Origin: Siphonodentalium dalli
Taxonomy: Eukaryota; Mollusca; Scaphopoda; Gadilida; Siphonodentaliidae
DNA: 64,000 bases
Direction: 5' to 3'
Assembly (NCBI GenBank): GCA_032622095.1
Contig: CP136061.1
Location: 8,274,447 to 8,338,446, forward strand
Below the pieces are notes generated by a model. It ran no database searches and was not told where the DNA came from. It saw nothing but the letters and a program-made list of their open reading frames with translations. Position 1 is the stretch's first letter. Each line of letters begins with the position of its first letter. The translations under genes and the position numbers were made by a program. Shown piece by piece: positions 36,657-47,716 of this stretch.

Positions 36657-36858
36657 GTAGTAAGTTGTCCACCCATCAGCTACCACATTGAAGTATTTGT
36701 CCACCCATCGGCTACCACATTGAAGTAGTAAGTTGTCCACCCATCGGCTACCACAATGAAGTAGTAAGTTGTCCACCCATTAGCTACCACAATGAAGTAG
36801 TAAGTTGTCCACCCATCGGCTACCACATTGACATAGTTGTCCACCCATCAGCTACCTC
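36657..36858 (-). repeat. 36-bp tandem copies of the PAN exon 3' end
   Basis: On the minus strand GTAGCTGATGGGTGGACAAC (the VADGWTT codons of the PAN exon) recurs six times; most units are 36 bp, the first only 32 and another 31. The short first unit shifts the frame, so the exon now ends MSMW-stop, while the last unit reads on as VADGWTTYYFIVCIQ in another frame. Confidence 0.9.
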
Positions 36859-37037
36859 TTCGGCATTCACGGTTTTGATACGTTGACATTCTGATGTGGC
36901 GTGATTGTAGTTGAGTGATCTGCACACTGGGGCCTCCTTCATGCACAAAGTTACACAGTGCAACTCACTCCGTGCAATTCCAATCACGTTTGGCTGTCCC
37001 GAAGACTTCATGTTGTTTCTTAAAATCTGATGCCGTG
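36820..37037 (-). CDS. Terminal PAN/apple-like exon of minus-strand lectin-like gene
   Basis: Acceptor CTTTTAG lies just above 37037 on the minus strand; phase-1 entry gives ARHQILRNNMKSSGQPNVIG, then SELHCVTLCMKEAPVCRSL, NYNHATSECQRIKTV and ADGWTTMSMW, stop TAG at 36820-36822. The four Cys and the CRSLNYN...SEC spacing are PAN/apple-like. It follows the lectin exon at 39783-40028 in phase and order, exactly as in the plus-strand gene. Unlike the plus copy it has no internal stop, but the final Cys of the module (PCW in the plus copy) is lost from the frame because tandem duplication of the exon end shifted it. A ~95-bp array abuts the acceptor side and a 36-bp array the 3' side. Confidence 0.8.
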
Positions 37038-37410
37038 CTAAAAGTAAAACGTATATAATTAATGATCACATAGTTCAGATATGACAGTCAGACTGGCAGC
37101 ATGCATTTAGACTATTCAAATTTGATGCCGGTCTATAATTAACTAGGACATGATTAAATGATTACAAAGTTCAGATACGATAGTCAGACTGGAATAATAC
37201 ATGTAGACTATGAGCGTTATATGATGACGGTCTATAATCAACATGGCGTGATTATATGAATACATAGTTTAGATATGAGATCCAGATAGGCAACATATAC
37301 TGATTGTGTTATCCGATGCCGCATTATATACTCAACATGGACATTATTATATTATTACCTAGTTTAGATACGACAGTCATATCGGCAGCATATACTTTAA
37401 TAGATTAATT
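37018..37410 (-). repeat. ~95-bp degenerate array containing the PAN exon acceptor
   Basis: Four units on the plus strand begin TGATGCCG (37029), TGATGCCG (37121), TGATGACG (37211) and CGATGCCG (37314), each followed by a CTATAATTAAC-type stretch, TGATTA and AGTTCAGATAYGACAGTC. The first unit includes the start of the exon (minus strand CACGGCATCA) and its acceptor. Confidence 0.75.
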
Positions 37411-38104
37411 ATTATATTATGTTCAATGTGTTGTATTTGTTTTTGTCTAAATGTGTTTTTAGGTAACGCATGCGCTTTGGTGTCACCCACAATCATTGAA
37501 ACATAATTATGGCAGCTTCCATTATATACGAACATAACTTCACAAGAATGAATTTAATCTAAGTATGTAATGTTGTAGAGAGTAGCATATACATGTAGTC
37601 GAAGATATTTAACCTAAACAGGATATACTTTATTGTTTTGTATAAGTATTTAAAGTGATGTGAAACACTCCGGTTGGGTGATCAAATATAAATGGAGAAT
37701 AATCTAGCTCAAAGTAGTTATTTTTACGAATATTAACCCATATTTACAGCACACACACCGTATTTCTTATATATTAATTAAATGCAATGTTCGATGGCGA
37801 AATCATTTGCGTTAGTTTATCGCCGATTGTTGCGGCCGCATTGAGATGGAAATTTACAATTATGCGTAGTTCAGACGATGATATCTATGGAGTGGTATGG
37901 TAGATTTCTTGGAGATTTTCGGCGATGGTAGTAGAATAGTACATTCCTACAGTTGGCATATCAACTGAGTACTAACTTATCAGTTTCACGCATCCGAACA
38001 AGTCCATACAATGTCTTTAACTCAGCCACCCATTTGCGAGTGAACCAACCAACCACTTACGGAAAATAACTGATAATTAAGAATGGTCCGCCAACCCATA
38101 TTAA
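37411..38104. other. Intron 3 of minus-strand gene, nothing recognised
   Basis: Unique AT-rich sequence without open frames of note. Confidence 0.4.
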
Positions 38105-38467
38105 CCCTTTACCCAACAAAACGGCCAAAACCGGCCAAATAAAGCTTCAACAGCCTAAAATATCTTCGGTCTGTCTCAATAGAACCATACAAATATTGAT
38201 ATCATTGGAACCGGCTCCTTGACCACATTGTGATAGTTACAGTTATGCCCTGTGCCAATGCATTCTCTTATATATGCGAGTCGACCATAGGTCGCCTCGC
38301 ATATATAAGAGAATGCATTTTTACCATTTTTTCTTACATTCTTTAACAATTTTACAATTTTTAATGTGTTAAGCCAATGCATTCTCTTATATATGCGAGG
38401 CGACCTATGGTCGACTCGCATATATAAGAGAATGCATTGGCACAGGGCCCTTCTGTTGGGTAAAGGG
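38105..38467. mobile_element. piggyBac-like miniature element, best-preserved copy
   Basis: Ends CCCTTTACCCAACA and TGTTGGGTAAAGGG, flanked on both sides by TTAA (38101-38104 and 38468-38471): the CCY...RGG ends and TTAA target are diagnostic of piggyBac-group transposition. 363 bp, no coding capacity. The interior contains a GGCCAAAACCGGCC repeat and two inverted-repeat cores of AATGCATTCTCTTATATATG with GTCGACCATAGG. Relatives: 19203-19645, 28163-28488 and 58490-58814. Confidence 0.88.
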
Positions 38468-38509
38468 TTAACACCATCATGGCTGGAGCTTCATGAAATT
38501 TTTTGAAAG

Positions 38510-39382
38510 ACCTGTGCCAATTCATTCCCTTACATGGTGAGATTCTCGCATAGTGAGCCTCGCAAATAAAAGATAATACGTTGGACTAACACTATTTAAC
38601 ACAATTGCAATCCAGTGACATACCTTATATACACATATGCGAGCCCAGGTTCCCTTTGGGAGACTTTAATATATAAAAGAACGCACTGACACATGATCTT
38701 TAATGATTTAAACATATTTTATTATCCCTCAATAAACAAAATACAAATAAAGATAGTAGAATTGATGATGTCGATGAGAAGCGATAAAGGGATCAGAGCA
38801 CACGTTATAGAACTCATGGAAGCTCCTATCCCTTATGTGAAGGGAGAATATTGATTCATTTCGTTTGGGGCTCAAGATGAGTTGTGTAGACATATTGGTA
38901 AAAAAAGCTGGAGAAATTTCATTATTTTTGTTTCTTTTCTTCTATGTATGTAGTATCAGTAACAACATTCAAAAGATAGGGGATGTAGTTCTTAAAATGG
39001 CGATCTGAGTCGGTTAAGTTTAGTTTGGTTTAGTGTGGTTCACTGCCTAGTCCTCACTAGAAATCTTGATCTTTAATGCTGCACCAGCGCAGCTCACGTA
39101 ATGGACAACATGGTTAAATATGATGAGGATCCCGATGTTAACTTCTACTTAACAGCATACCCTCTATACAACCAATGTCGGTAATTTAAGCAGCATGGTC
39201 CTCTATACAATCAATGTCGGTAGTATTCGCACAAACTTTACCGACCATCAAATAAAATTTGCACCCGCGGGTTATAATTTTCAAAATGGTACCCCATGTT
39301 ATCCACACGTAGAACACACAAGAACACCCCCTCCCACATCGCAGCATCCGTGGGCCGTGGGATGAAACACTCCGTGTCACCA
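38510..39382. other. Intron 3 of minus-strand gene, one decayed repeat
   Basis: 38510-38700 has diverged words of the preceding miniature element (CCTGTGCCAATTCATTC, GCGAGCC, AGAACGCACTGACAC). 39165-39235 holds a duplicated CCTCTATACAATCAATGTCGG. No gene. Confidence 0.4.
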
Positions 39383-39466
39383 CACCCTGTGTGCGATCAC
39401 TATTTTTCCTGACTCTATAACCTCACATGAAATATCATTCGTCCACACAGGGTGAAAGGAGAGTTA
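39383..39466 (-). pseudogene. Decayed duplicate of the end of exon 39783-40028
   Basis: CACCCTGTGTGCGATCACT, CCTGACTCTATAACCTCACA and CACACAGGGTGAAAGGAGAG mirror, in order, the sequences at 39741-39783 and 39829-39852. The piece therefore contains the donor region plus the codons for the CEVEVYG strand, with an internal deletion. The TTAGGG-like array lies between this duplicate and the true exon. Confidence 0.75.
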
Positions 39467-39740
39467 GGATTAGGATTAGTGTTACGGTTAGACTAAGGTT
39501 ATGGTTAGGGTTAGGGTTAGGGTTAGGGTTGGGGTTAGTGTTAGGGTTAGGGTTAGTGTTAGGGTTAAGGTCAGGGCTAGGGTTAGGGTTAGGGTCAGGG
39601 CTCGGGCTAGGATAAGGATTAGGGCTATGCTATGGTCAGGGTTAGGGTTATGATTAGGTTATGCCTATTGTTAGTTTATGGTTGGAGTTTGTGTTAGGAT
39701 TAGGGTTAGTGTTAGGGTCAGTTTGGGTTAGGTTAGTGTT
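39452..39740 (+). repeat. Interstitial telomere-like (TTAGGG)n tract
   Basis: GGTTAGGGTTAGGGTTAGGG at 39505-39530 with many one-base variants (GTTAGTGTTAGGG, GGGTCAGGGCT) on both sides. It begins directly after GGAGAGTTAGGATTAGG, i.e. at the duplicated exon piece. It is internal and degenerate, so not a chromosome end. Confidence 0.92.
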
Positions 39741-39782
39741 ACGCCCTGTGTGAGACAATGTGATTCCTGACTGTAAACTCAC

Positions 39783-40028
39783 ATGGCATGATGCTGGTCC
39801 AATGTTGGCCGTACACTTCCACTTCACACAGGGTTAAAGGAGAGTTATCTGTTTGTCCAATCTTTTGCAACTTCACATATTGGCCGACAAGGTTTCTTGA
39901 ACATGGCAGCTCTTGCGTGGCTCCATCTGGAAAACTTCCTGGGTAGTCATGGCAACGATCATTCAAAACACCCTCACCATTTTTGTACGTGAAATACACG
40001 TCTATTGTGAAATTGTTGAGGCGATTGC
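39783..40028 (-). CDS. C-terminal half of F-type-lectin-like domain, minus-strand gene
   Basis: 246 bp, phase 1 both sides: acceptor TTTTGTTCCAG above 40028, donor CCAT|GTGAGT below 39783. Peptide GNRLNNFTIDVYFTYKNG, LNDRCHDYPGSFPDG, QELPCSRNLVGQYVKLQKIG and LTLCEVEVYGQHW. All core landmarks of the fucolectin-like C-terminal half are kept; the terminal GKPC of the plus-strand copy is GQHW here, so that Cys is missing. Downstream partner is the PAN exon at 36820-37037; the N-terminal half lies 19.6 kb upstream at 59602-59826, with the satellite and two retrotransposons in between. A diverged extra copy of its 3' end is at 39383-39466. Confidence 0.9.
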
Positions 40029-40204
40029 CTGGAACAAAATACCAGAATTAAATTAACCCCTCTCTATACTAATGGATTTTGCCTTTCAGTAATAAAAATA
40101 CATGCACATTGGAATAATCTATCATCCATTTGTAGTGATACCAAGGTGATAACAGCAGACGACAGATAAATACAATTGTAGAAGGAGCCCTATTTATTTA
40201 GACA

Positions 40205-40242
40205 ATAAGTTCAACGACGCATGGTCGTGAATTGAACTTATT
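40205..40242. repeat. Short hairpin at start of satellite
   Basis: ATAAGTTCAA...TTGAACTTAT arms with an ACGAC/GTCGT inner stem; the right arm merges into the first satellite unit. Confidence 0.6.
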
Positions 40243-40947
40243 ATCTAAACATTTCATATACGATAACTACTCATCAATGATGCTTTAGTATATAAAGGGT
40301 TAAACTTATTATCTGAACATTTCCTATGGGATAACTACTCATCAATGATGCTTTAGTATAGAAAGGATTAAACTTATGATCTAAACATTTCATATAGGAT
40401 AACTAATCAGCAATGATGCTTTAGTATAGAAAGGGTTAAACTTATTATATAAACATTTCATATAGGATAACTACTCATCAATGATGCTTTAGTATAGAAA
40501 GGGTTAAACTTATGATCTAAACATTTCATATAGGATAACTAATCAGCAATGATGCTTTAGTATAGAAAGGGTTAAACTTATTATATAAACATTTCATATA
40601 GGATAACTACTCATCAATGATGCTTTAGTATAGAAAGGGTTAAACTTATGATCTAAACATTTCATATAGGATAACTACTCATCAATGATGATTTAGTATA
40701 GAAAGGCTTAAATTTATGATCTAAACATTCCATATAGGATAACTACCCATCAGTGATGATTTAGAATAGAAAGGGTTAAACTTATGATCTGAACATTTCA
40801 TATAGGATAACTACTCATCAATAAATGGTGATTTAGTATAGAAAGGGTTAAACTTATTATATGAACATTTCCAATGTTAAAACTACTCATCAATGATGCT
40901 TTAGTATAGAAAGGGTTAAACTTATGATATAAACATTTAATATAGGA
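40233..40947 (+). repeat. 68-bp satellite, block 1
   Basis: Units of about 68 bp: GGGTTAAACTTATGATCTGA, ACATTTCATATAGGATAACT, ACTCATCAATGATGCTTTAG, TATAGAAA. About ten units before the retrotransposon interrupts the array. Unit order at its end equals that at 49650-49900 and 52510-52760. Confidence 0.95.
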
Positions 40948-41362
40948 ATTTTAAATGCTCATCCGATCAAAATTATGTCATAACCAAGGTAATTATAACG
41001 CTTTCTTATCATTGAGTTATAAATGGAAATTTGCTTCGTAATTCACGCCGTGAACATGGGAAAATCCGCGCATGGTCACTAACAGAAATAAACTTCGTTT
41101 ATAGGCTTAGAACTCAATTTCGAAAGCTATATCCCTTAATCACTTGAAATCCTGTAAACAATTTCCTGAGTTCACGGTGTGAAACTATTAAAACTAATTT
41201 TCTTACAAAAGAAAAAAATTACTATGAAAACATATATGCATCTTACAATGTATAAAACTGTTTACAGGCGCAACGTCGTGTGCAGACCGAACTCAAACCA
41301 CTGGTATATGCTAACCGATCTGAACAAGGGCATAAATGTTATTACAAATATCATGAAACCAC

Positions 41363-43885
41363 ATGATGGCCACAAATAACGTAACACTGAGTGAGGTTAG
41401 GGAAGCGCTTAATTTCGATCTTGCCGCCAAATGGGCTAGCCTAGAGGAAGACGAAGAACCAACTTTGTTCATTTTTGATAAAAACAATTGCCGTTACTTC
41501 TCAACTTTACAAGCAAAGGATATTCTCAACAAGAAGAATAAACTGTCAATGTTTGGTCTTAACTGCAGAAGCCTCAATGCAAATTTTGAAAATTTACAAA
41601 ATCTTTTATGTGACATGAAAATCAATGACAACAATCTTGATATAATAGCGCTAACCGAAACATTCAAAATACACCAAGCATCGGACTTTAAACTCTCCGG
41701 TTATCATCCCATAGAATTTAAATCAAGGCCTGATCACGATGATGGTAGGGGTGGTGTTGGTATTTACATAAGAGACACTATTACGTATAAAAACAGACCC
41801 GATCTATCAATATTTATCCCCCATGTTATTGAAACTGTGTTCATTGAGCTTGAATTCGGAAAACATGAAATATATATCATAGGATGTATTTATAGACCTA
41901 ACACGGCACCAAAAGCTGACTTTGACAAGTTTGCCTCTAAATTTGACGAACTCTTAGATATAATAAAAAATCATAAGACTTATATAATCGGTGATTTCAA
42001 TATCGATCTACTAAATTTCGATGCGCACAATAAAACAAACGACTTTTTAAACAATGTATTCACACGAGGATTCGTGCCCATGATAACAAAACCGACAAGA
42101 ATGACCGATCACTCAGCGACCCTTATCGATCATATATACACAAATAATCTTCGAAACGAACACTGCTCTGGTATAGTTACATGTGATTTGTCAGATCACT
42201 TTGGGGTATTTCTCACTGACACCGAAGGTCATAACGGACATAACCGATTCAAAAACCCACATGAAATAATGCGCACTCCCAGACGAAACTTTTCCCAAGA
42301 AAATATTAATAAATTCAACGATACTCTTAAATCGTGTAATTTCCATTCGGTTTGTAATTGTAATAATATAGATCAAGCATACGAAAACTTTTTGGATATC
42401 TATTTGACAGCATACAATGTAGCTTTTCCGCCCATTAACCGAAACATACCCAAAAAAATCATCAAACGCGAACCATGGATGACCACCGGATTAATAAGAT
42501 CTTCACTTAAGAAACAAGAACTATATACCCATAAACTAAGCTCGCCCTCCTCCATCCATACGAATTCCTACCTCAAATATCGACAACTATATAACAAACT
42601 TATCCGGAAAAGTAGAAGCATGTATTACTGTGAGATATTAGAAAAAAATAAGTATAGTTTAAAAGAAACATGGAAGACCCTCAAATGTGCAATAAAACGA
42701 GACAAAAATACGGGTGGCTACCCGAATGTTCTACATGATAACAACATACAATTTACAAATCCTGACACTATCGCTGAAAAATTTAATGACTATTTTTCCA
42801 ATATAGGTCAAAAAACCACAGAACTTATTGAAAATCACACAGATGTAAACTTCCTCGATTATTTAACGAATAGACAAAGCAACGAGCTAAATATTACGCC
42901 CACCACAATCCAAGAGGTTATTTTAACTTGCTACTCAATGAATGGAAAAACCAGCAGTGACTTTAATGGAATATCTACAAAACTGATGAAGGAAACCATA
43001 TTTTCTGTAGCACCAGCATTAAAGCATATATTCAACTTGTCGTTCAAACAAGGTCATGTTCCTAACAAAATGAAAATAGCTAAAGTTGTACCAATACCGA
43101 AAAATATTGACAAGGGGGACATAAACAATTATCGTCCAATAAGCATTCTTCCCGAATTTTCTAAACTACTCGAAAAACTCATGCAAAAACGTTTAGTTGA
43201 TTTTCTTAATGAATCGGACATCTTATTTAAACATCAGTACGGATTTCGCCCAAACCATTCAACTTTTCATCCCATCATTCATCTACTGGATCATGTTGTA
43301 AAAAATAACGACAAGCCCACGAAAGATTCCACCGTAGTCCTTTTTCTTGATCTGTCCAAAGCTTTTGACACAATAAACCACGAAATCTTACTTACAAAAC
43401 TTGAACATTATGGAATTAGAGGCATGGCAAACAACTGGTTTCGAAGCTATCTCAATGAGAGACGACAATACGTAGAATTCAATGGAAGCAAGTCAAATCT
43501 CCTAAAAACATCATCTGGTGTTCCTCAGGGCTCCTTACTCGGGCCCATAATATTTCTCCTCTACGTGAACGATATGTCAAATGCAACTACTATGGATCTC
43601 TTATCATATGCCGACGATACAACCCTTGTGGCCAGTGGACAAAATGAAGCGTTAATCCAAAGTTATGTCAATAACGAATTAAGAAATCTATCTGACTGGT
43701 GTTGCTGCAACAAACTAGCCATCAATGCTAACAAAAGCAATTATATGCTCTTGCATCCACAAAACAATGACAAAAAATGGAATACAATTAAAATATATCT
43801 CAATGGAGCCGAACTTCTACGGATAGGGAACATGCGGAGCGAATCGTCTGCCAAATCTTTAGGTATCCATATAGATGAAACCTGA
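41363..43885 (+). CDS. EN-RT polyprotein of non-LTR element, main frame
   Basis: 840 codons. Apurinic-type endonuclease, about residues 62-285: LNCRSLN (Asn67), ALTET (Glu99), GGVGIYI, IYRPN, IIGDFN (Asp211, Asn213), ATLIDHIYT and LSDH (Asp278, His279), all catalytic positions present. Reverse transcriptase, about 560-790: [41 protein letters not shown] and SYADDTT (YADD 749-752). A Cys-rich SDWCCCNKL follows. The frame is closed by TGA at 43883, where a one-base indel separates it from the remaining C-terminal part at 43882-44496. The motifs place it in the CR1/L2/Jockey-like set; I cannot name the clade without a tree. Near-complete motifs argue for recent activity. Confidence 0.93.
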   Translation: MMATNNVTLSEVREALNFDLAAKWASLEEDEEPTLFIFDKNNCRYFSTLQAKDILNKKNKLSMFGLNCRSLNANFENLQNLLCDMKINDNNLDIIALTETFKIHQASDFKLSGYHPIEFKSRPDHDDGRGGVGIYIRDTITYKNRPDLSIFIPHVIETVFIELEFGKHEIYIIGCIYRPNTAPKADFDKFASKFDELLDIIKNHKTYIIGDFNIDLLNFDAHNKTNDFLNNVFTRGFVPMITKPTRMTDHSATLIDHIYTNNLRNEHCSGIVTCDLSDHFGVFLTDTEGHNGHNRFKNPHEIMRTPRRNFSQENINKFNDTLKSCNFHSVCNCNNIDQAYENFLDIYLTAYNVAFPPINRNIPKKIIKREPWMTTGLIRSSLKKQELYTHKLSSPSSIHTNSYLKYRQLYNKLIRKSRSMYYCEILEKNKYSLKETWKTLKCAIKRDKNTGGYPNVLHDNNIQFTNPDTIAEKFNDYFSNIGQKTTELIENHTDVNFLDYLTNRQSNELNITPTTIQEVILTCYSMNGKTSSDFNGISTKLMKETIFSVAPALKHIFNLSFKQGHVPNKMKIAKVVPIPKNIDKGDINNYRPISILPEFSKLLEKLMQKRLVDFLNESDILFKHQYGFRPNHSTFHPIIHLLDHVVKNNDKPTKDSTVVLFLDLSKAFDTINHEILLTKLEHYGIRGMANNWFRSYLNERRQYVEFNGSKSNLLKTSSGVPQGSLLGPIIFLLYVNDMSNATTMDLLSYADDTTLVASGQNEALIQSYVNNELRNLSDWCCCNKLAINANKSNYMLLHPQNNDKKWNTIKIYLNGAELLRIGNMRSESSAKSLGIHIDET

Positions 43886-44496
43886 CCTTTAATAAACACA
43901 TTTCTATTGTATGCTCAAAAATGGCACATGCAATTTATTGCATTAATAAAGTTAAACATTTTCTCCCGAGCAAGGCTCTCAAAACATTATACTTCGCCAT
44001 AATTCAAAGCCACTTAGTTTATGGCATCCAAATATGGGGACATGTGCCAGCAGTGAAGAAACTATATTTATTACAAAAACGAGCCATGAGAATTATATGT
44101 AACAAAAAATATAGAAGTCACACCGATCCTCTTTTCAAACAAGAAAACATTTTAAAAATAAATGATTTACATAAATTACATGCATCCATTTTCATGCATG
44201 ATTGGTACTACGATCGCGTACCAGTGTCTTTTTCTGGTATGTATGACAAGAGAGCAGAACCAAATAGACGACAACTTAATCCTATAGTACAAAACAAATT
44301 CAGGACCATCTCTTTTTCTAAAGTTCTCCCATACCATTCATTCCCCTTTATGTGGAATTCCCTTGAAAGTAAATATACCTCTAAACAATCAAGACATGTG
44401 TTCCGAAAACGTTTGAAAACGGATATCATTAATACCTATCCAGCTAGCGTGCGATGCAAAAACCGAAGATGCCCTGATTGCACAAACGATACATAA
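43882..44496 (+). CDS. C-terminal part of the EN-RT polyprotein, shifted frame
   Basis: Continues as [20 protein letters not shown] in the frame beginning at 43882; the first Met is at 43921. Comparison with copy 2, where DENKSFKKHIS is continuous, shows only one missing base. The domain ends in CKNRRCPDC, a conserved Cys cluster also present in copy 2 (CKNRGCPDC), probably nucleic-acid binding. The frame ends at TAA 44494-44496 and an AAAAAAC-rich stretch follows. Confidence 0.9.
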   Translation: MTFNKHISIVCSKMAHAIYCINKVKHFLPSKALKTLYFAIIQSHLVYGIQIWGHVPAVKKLYLLQKRAMRIICNKKYRSHTDPLFKQENILKINDLHKLHASIFMHDWYYDRVPVSFSGMYDKRAEPNRRQLNPIVQNKFRTISFSKVLPYHSFPFMWNSLESKYTSKQSRHVFRKRLKTDIINTYPASVRCKNRRCPDCTNDT

Positions 44497-44772
44497 TTTT
44501 CTGATAACAAAAAAACAAAAAAACAAAAAAACAAAAAAACATTCCCAAAACCTCACTCACATTATTCCTACTCGGTTCCACTCACACATGAATATTCATA
44601 GTATTCATTCAGTATATCGACCAAGTAGGTGCCCATACATATGAACCACTTTTCGTACCATCGCCCTAACAACGCCTATATATACAAAAAAACAGTCTGC
44701 ACACGATAAACGTAACCTAAAAACAATCAAATTAATTCGGCCATCTTCATCATATAATCTGTCACCACACCC

Positions 44773-44814
44773 AGGGGTGATAGGAAGACAGTCAGTCATG
44801 ACTATATCACCCCT
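44773..44814 (+). other. 3'-UTR stem-loop of non-LTR element (copy 1)
   Basis: AGGGGTGAT pairs with ATCACCCCT (9 bp) around a loop with AGGAAGACAG and an inner AGTC/GACT stem. It is about 100 bp from the 3' end. Probably the structure recognised by the element's reverse transcriptase; that role is inferred. Confidence 0.75.
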
Positions 44815-44913
44815 AGCAATATACATGTATAGTCTATCAATATTATATTTATTTGTAATTGTACTTTCCATGTGTGTATATTGTAAATAAAATTATCCTA
44901 TCCTATCCTATCC

Positions 44914-45235
44914 TATAGGATAACTTCTCATCAATAATGCTTTAGTATAGAATGGGTTAAACTTATTATCAAAACATTTCATATAGGATAACTTCTCATC
45001 AATGATGCTTTAGTATAGAATGGGTTAAACTTATTATCAAAACATTTCATATAGGATAACTTCTCATCAATGATGCTTTAGTATAGAAAGGGTATACATA
45101 TGATCTAAACATTGCATATAGGATAACTTCTCATCAATGCTGATTTAATATAGAAAGGGTTAAACTTATTATATGAACATTCCTTATGGGATAACTACTC
45201 ATCAATGATGCTTTATTACAGAAAGGGTTAAAGTG
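44914..45235 (+). repeat. 68-bp satellite, block 2
   Basis: Continuation of block 1 after the retrotransposon: GGATAACTTCTCATCAATAA and following units in the same order as at 49905-50215. Confidence 0.95.
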
Positions 45236-46044
45236 ATGTGAAACGTAAATTGAACCTCACAATTGAGTTCCCTGCGTTATTCTGTGGAAAGACTGAATAA
45301 AATAACCCCCATACACGAAATGCCCTAACCAGTTATCAGTTTGTACTAATTATACGGCCACGTAACTAACTATTTACTTTCCCTCAATCGGGACGAATAA
45401 TTCCACTGTAAACGCGAAATAAATACACAAACGAGTTGTCGTGTGCAGTCGCGGAAACACCCGAACACTTCCGACTTGGTCGGGATTGAGTCGGCTTTCG
45501 TTCTCAGAAAATAGCTTCCGTGGAGGGAGGCCGTTTGCTGGAATAGCGTAACATCAGCTTAATAAAACGAAAAACAAGCGGTATAGTCAATTCGAATGGG
45601 AGGGATATAAAAGGAATTATTGCCTGAAATCACCAACGGAAGAACATTGACCGAGTTATGAAAGAATTATAATCAAAGTGGTCATGATCGAGCAATGAAC
45701 AACGGTAACAGTTGAAAATGTTACTATTTATAGAAATTTGTAATCGTTGCAGATCGTTGACCGATTTTATGATCGAACTACAGCAGGTACAGTCTCGTGC
45801 AGAAAGAGTTGTCTTACATGTGTATTTCAAACTGTTTAATTACCTGTGCAATGCTACATGTGTGCCATATTGCTATTCACTATTCTAGTACAGACCGTAT
45901 TTGTTTGGGACAGCGATAGTGGTATAGATATCCATGTGGAATTATGTTTTCTTCAATTTTTGAGTTTATATAGGCCAAATAAATATACCATAAGATGGAC
46001 TCAATCATTGACAGTTAAAATTGGATGGAAGTAAAGAAGTGTTG

Positions 46045-47290
46045 TGTATTTGCACTAAGTAAGCGCAATTGCTTTATGCTTAAGCGCAAATATTTGTATG
46101 CAAATAAATAATAAATGTAAAAAAGACTCCCATGTGATTTGCTCTAAACTCAAATTAACTCAGGCCATAAAACATTACTCAAACATAGGTGAGGACTCCA
46201 CCCAGATCCCATACTAAGATGGATGTTCAGACTGAGGAAACCAGTTGGAGATAGGTACATGTATTTGCTTAAGCATAATTCATTTCAATTACGCTTAAGT
46301 GTAAATGAAATCCACTTAAGCGTAAATGAGTTGCGCTTAACCGTAATTCATATACACCCCCATTGAACTCCACATACTCAAGCTGAAATGGATGCAACCA
46401 CATTACTAATGCCAGTAAGTTAACATACATCAGATTATACAAATATACATATAAGGTAAGACAGCCGATGAAATTATTGCTCTTAATATAATTCCAATGT
46501 ATTATGATAACGCATAAGTCAATTATGCTTAAGCGTAAATGATTACATTAAGCGTAACTGATTTACGCTTAAATGCAATTAGTTAATATAAAATGTGAAA
46601 ATGAATCATTTGCGCTTAAGCGCAAGTATATGTCTATCAATATATTTGCGCTTAAGCGCAAATACCTAACACTCCCTTTATACTTCCCTCTGATTGTGAA
46701 TGATAGAGTCCATCTCATAGTATATTATCATGGACCCATAGTAGTAGCCCCATATAATACTGAAACATTGAAGAAAAAATATTTCCATATGCATATATCA
46801 GCATCTCTGTCCCTGGTGTCCCAATAATTGGTGCCTCACTACCAGAGCTCTAGTATATTTTATTAAAGGAACATCTCCTACACAGATATATACCATTTCC
46901 ATGGCCATAAATATGGAATTCGGGGTTACTGGGGACTCGCTTCCCTCATATGGTGTACTTATTGACTTGAAATTGGGGAAAACCCCAATTTTCATATTAT
47001 CAGCATCCCTGTCCCCAAGAATTTGTGTCTCCATCCCAGAGATCTAGTATATTTTATAAAAGAGATATATCCTGCACATATCTCTACCATTTCCATGGTC
47101 ATAAAAGAGATATTGGGGTTACTGGGGGGGGGGGTGCTTCCCTCATATGGTGGGTCTGTGCCATTTAAAATTAATTCAGGGGGGGTGATATCAATGCATA
47201 TTAATTTTTATTTGCGCAAATGATTTACACTGAAGCGCAAATGATAGATGTTATTTTGCGAAATATTTGCGCTTGATCGTAAATGAATAA
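46045..47290. repeat. Cluster of GCGCTTAAGCGC / ACGCTTAAGCGT palindromes
   Basis: About 15 words such as TTTGCGCTTAAGCGCAAAT, ATGCTTAAGCGTAAATGA and ACGCTTAAATGCAATTAG, irregularly spaced. The consensus is a palindrome centred on CTTAAG. They occur in both 46045-46665 and 47210-47290. Confidence 0.75.
46796..47160. repeat. ~200-bp tandem duplication
   Basis: GAGCTCTAGTATATTTTATT ... CCATTTCCATGGCCATAA ... GGGGTTACTGGGG ... CTTCCCTCATATGGTG appears twice, about 195 bp apart; the second copy has a G10 run. Confidence 0.85.
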
Positions 47291-47299
47291 TAAATGTGA

Positions 47300-47716
47300 A
47301 ATGGGTATCCCATACATGAAATGCCGTATCTATAATCTATATGCTATAACGCGTATATCCTACAGGTCTGGGTGAACCACCGATCAATCAATAACAGCCC
47401 GATCGGGCTAAAGTAGACCGATCAGGCTAAAATAGACCGGTCGTTCTTTCACAGCCAGCTTGAATCTTGGATAAAGGGAGTAGGCCTACTCTAAATTGTT
47501 CTTTCAAGTGAAATAGGCCTCCCATACATGAAACGCCTTATCTATATACTATAGCGCGCATACCCTACAGGTCTGGGCGAACCACCGATCAATCAATAAT
47601 AGCCCGATCGGGCTAAAATAGACCGATCGGGCTAAAATAGACCGATCGGTCTTTCACAGCCAGCCTGAATCTTGGATAAAGGGAGTAGGCCTACTATAAA
47701 TTGTTCTTTCAAGTTA
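47300..47716. repeat. ~205-bp tandem duplication
   Basis: CCCATACATGAAAYGCC, TACAGGTCTGGGYGAACCAC, AGCCCGATCGGGCTAAA, GAGTAGGCCTACT and TTGTTCTTTCAAGT occur in the same order at 47308-47511 and 47519-47715. The GCCCGATCGGGC palindrome is itself repeated within each copy. Confidence 0.9.

Larger units (their letters stand above)
40941..44920 (+). mobile_element. Non-LTR retrotransposon inserted in satellite (copy 1)
   Basis: Body 40948-44913, flanked by a 7-bp target duplication TATAGGA (40941-40947 and 44914-44920). The uninterrupted satellite sequence survives at 49885-49915 and 52745-52775, which confirms the pre-insertion site. Order: ~415-bp 5' leader, EN-RT frame, 3' UTR with stem-loop, and a (TATCC)n tail in place of poly(A). 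No separate ORF1 is visible; whether 5' sequence has been lost is not known. Confidence 0.92.

Noticed and set aside
39452-39740. Chromosome end
   Set aside because: TTAGGG tract is short, degenerate and flanked by coding exons on both sides.
44893-44925. Annealing of the (TATCC)n tail to the satellite as primer for reverse transcription
   Set aside because: The tail is complementary to the satellite strand carrying GGATA, but with this orientation the primer strand would be the other one, so simple pairing does not work.
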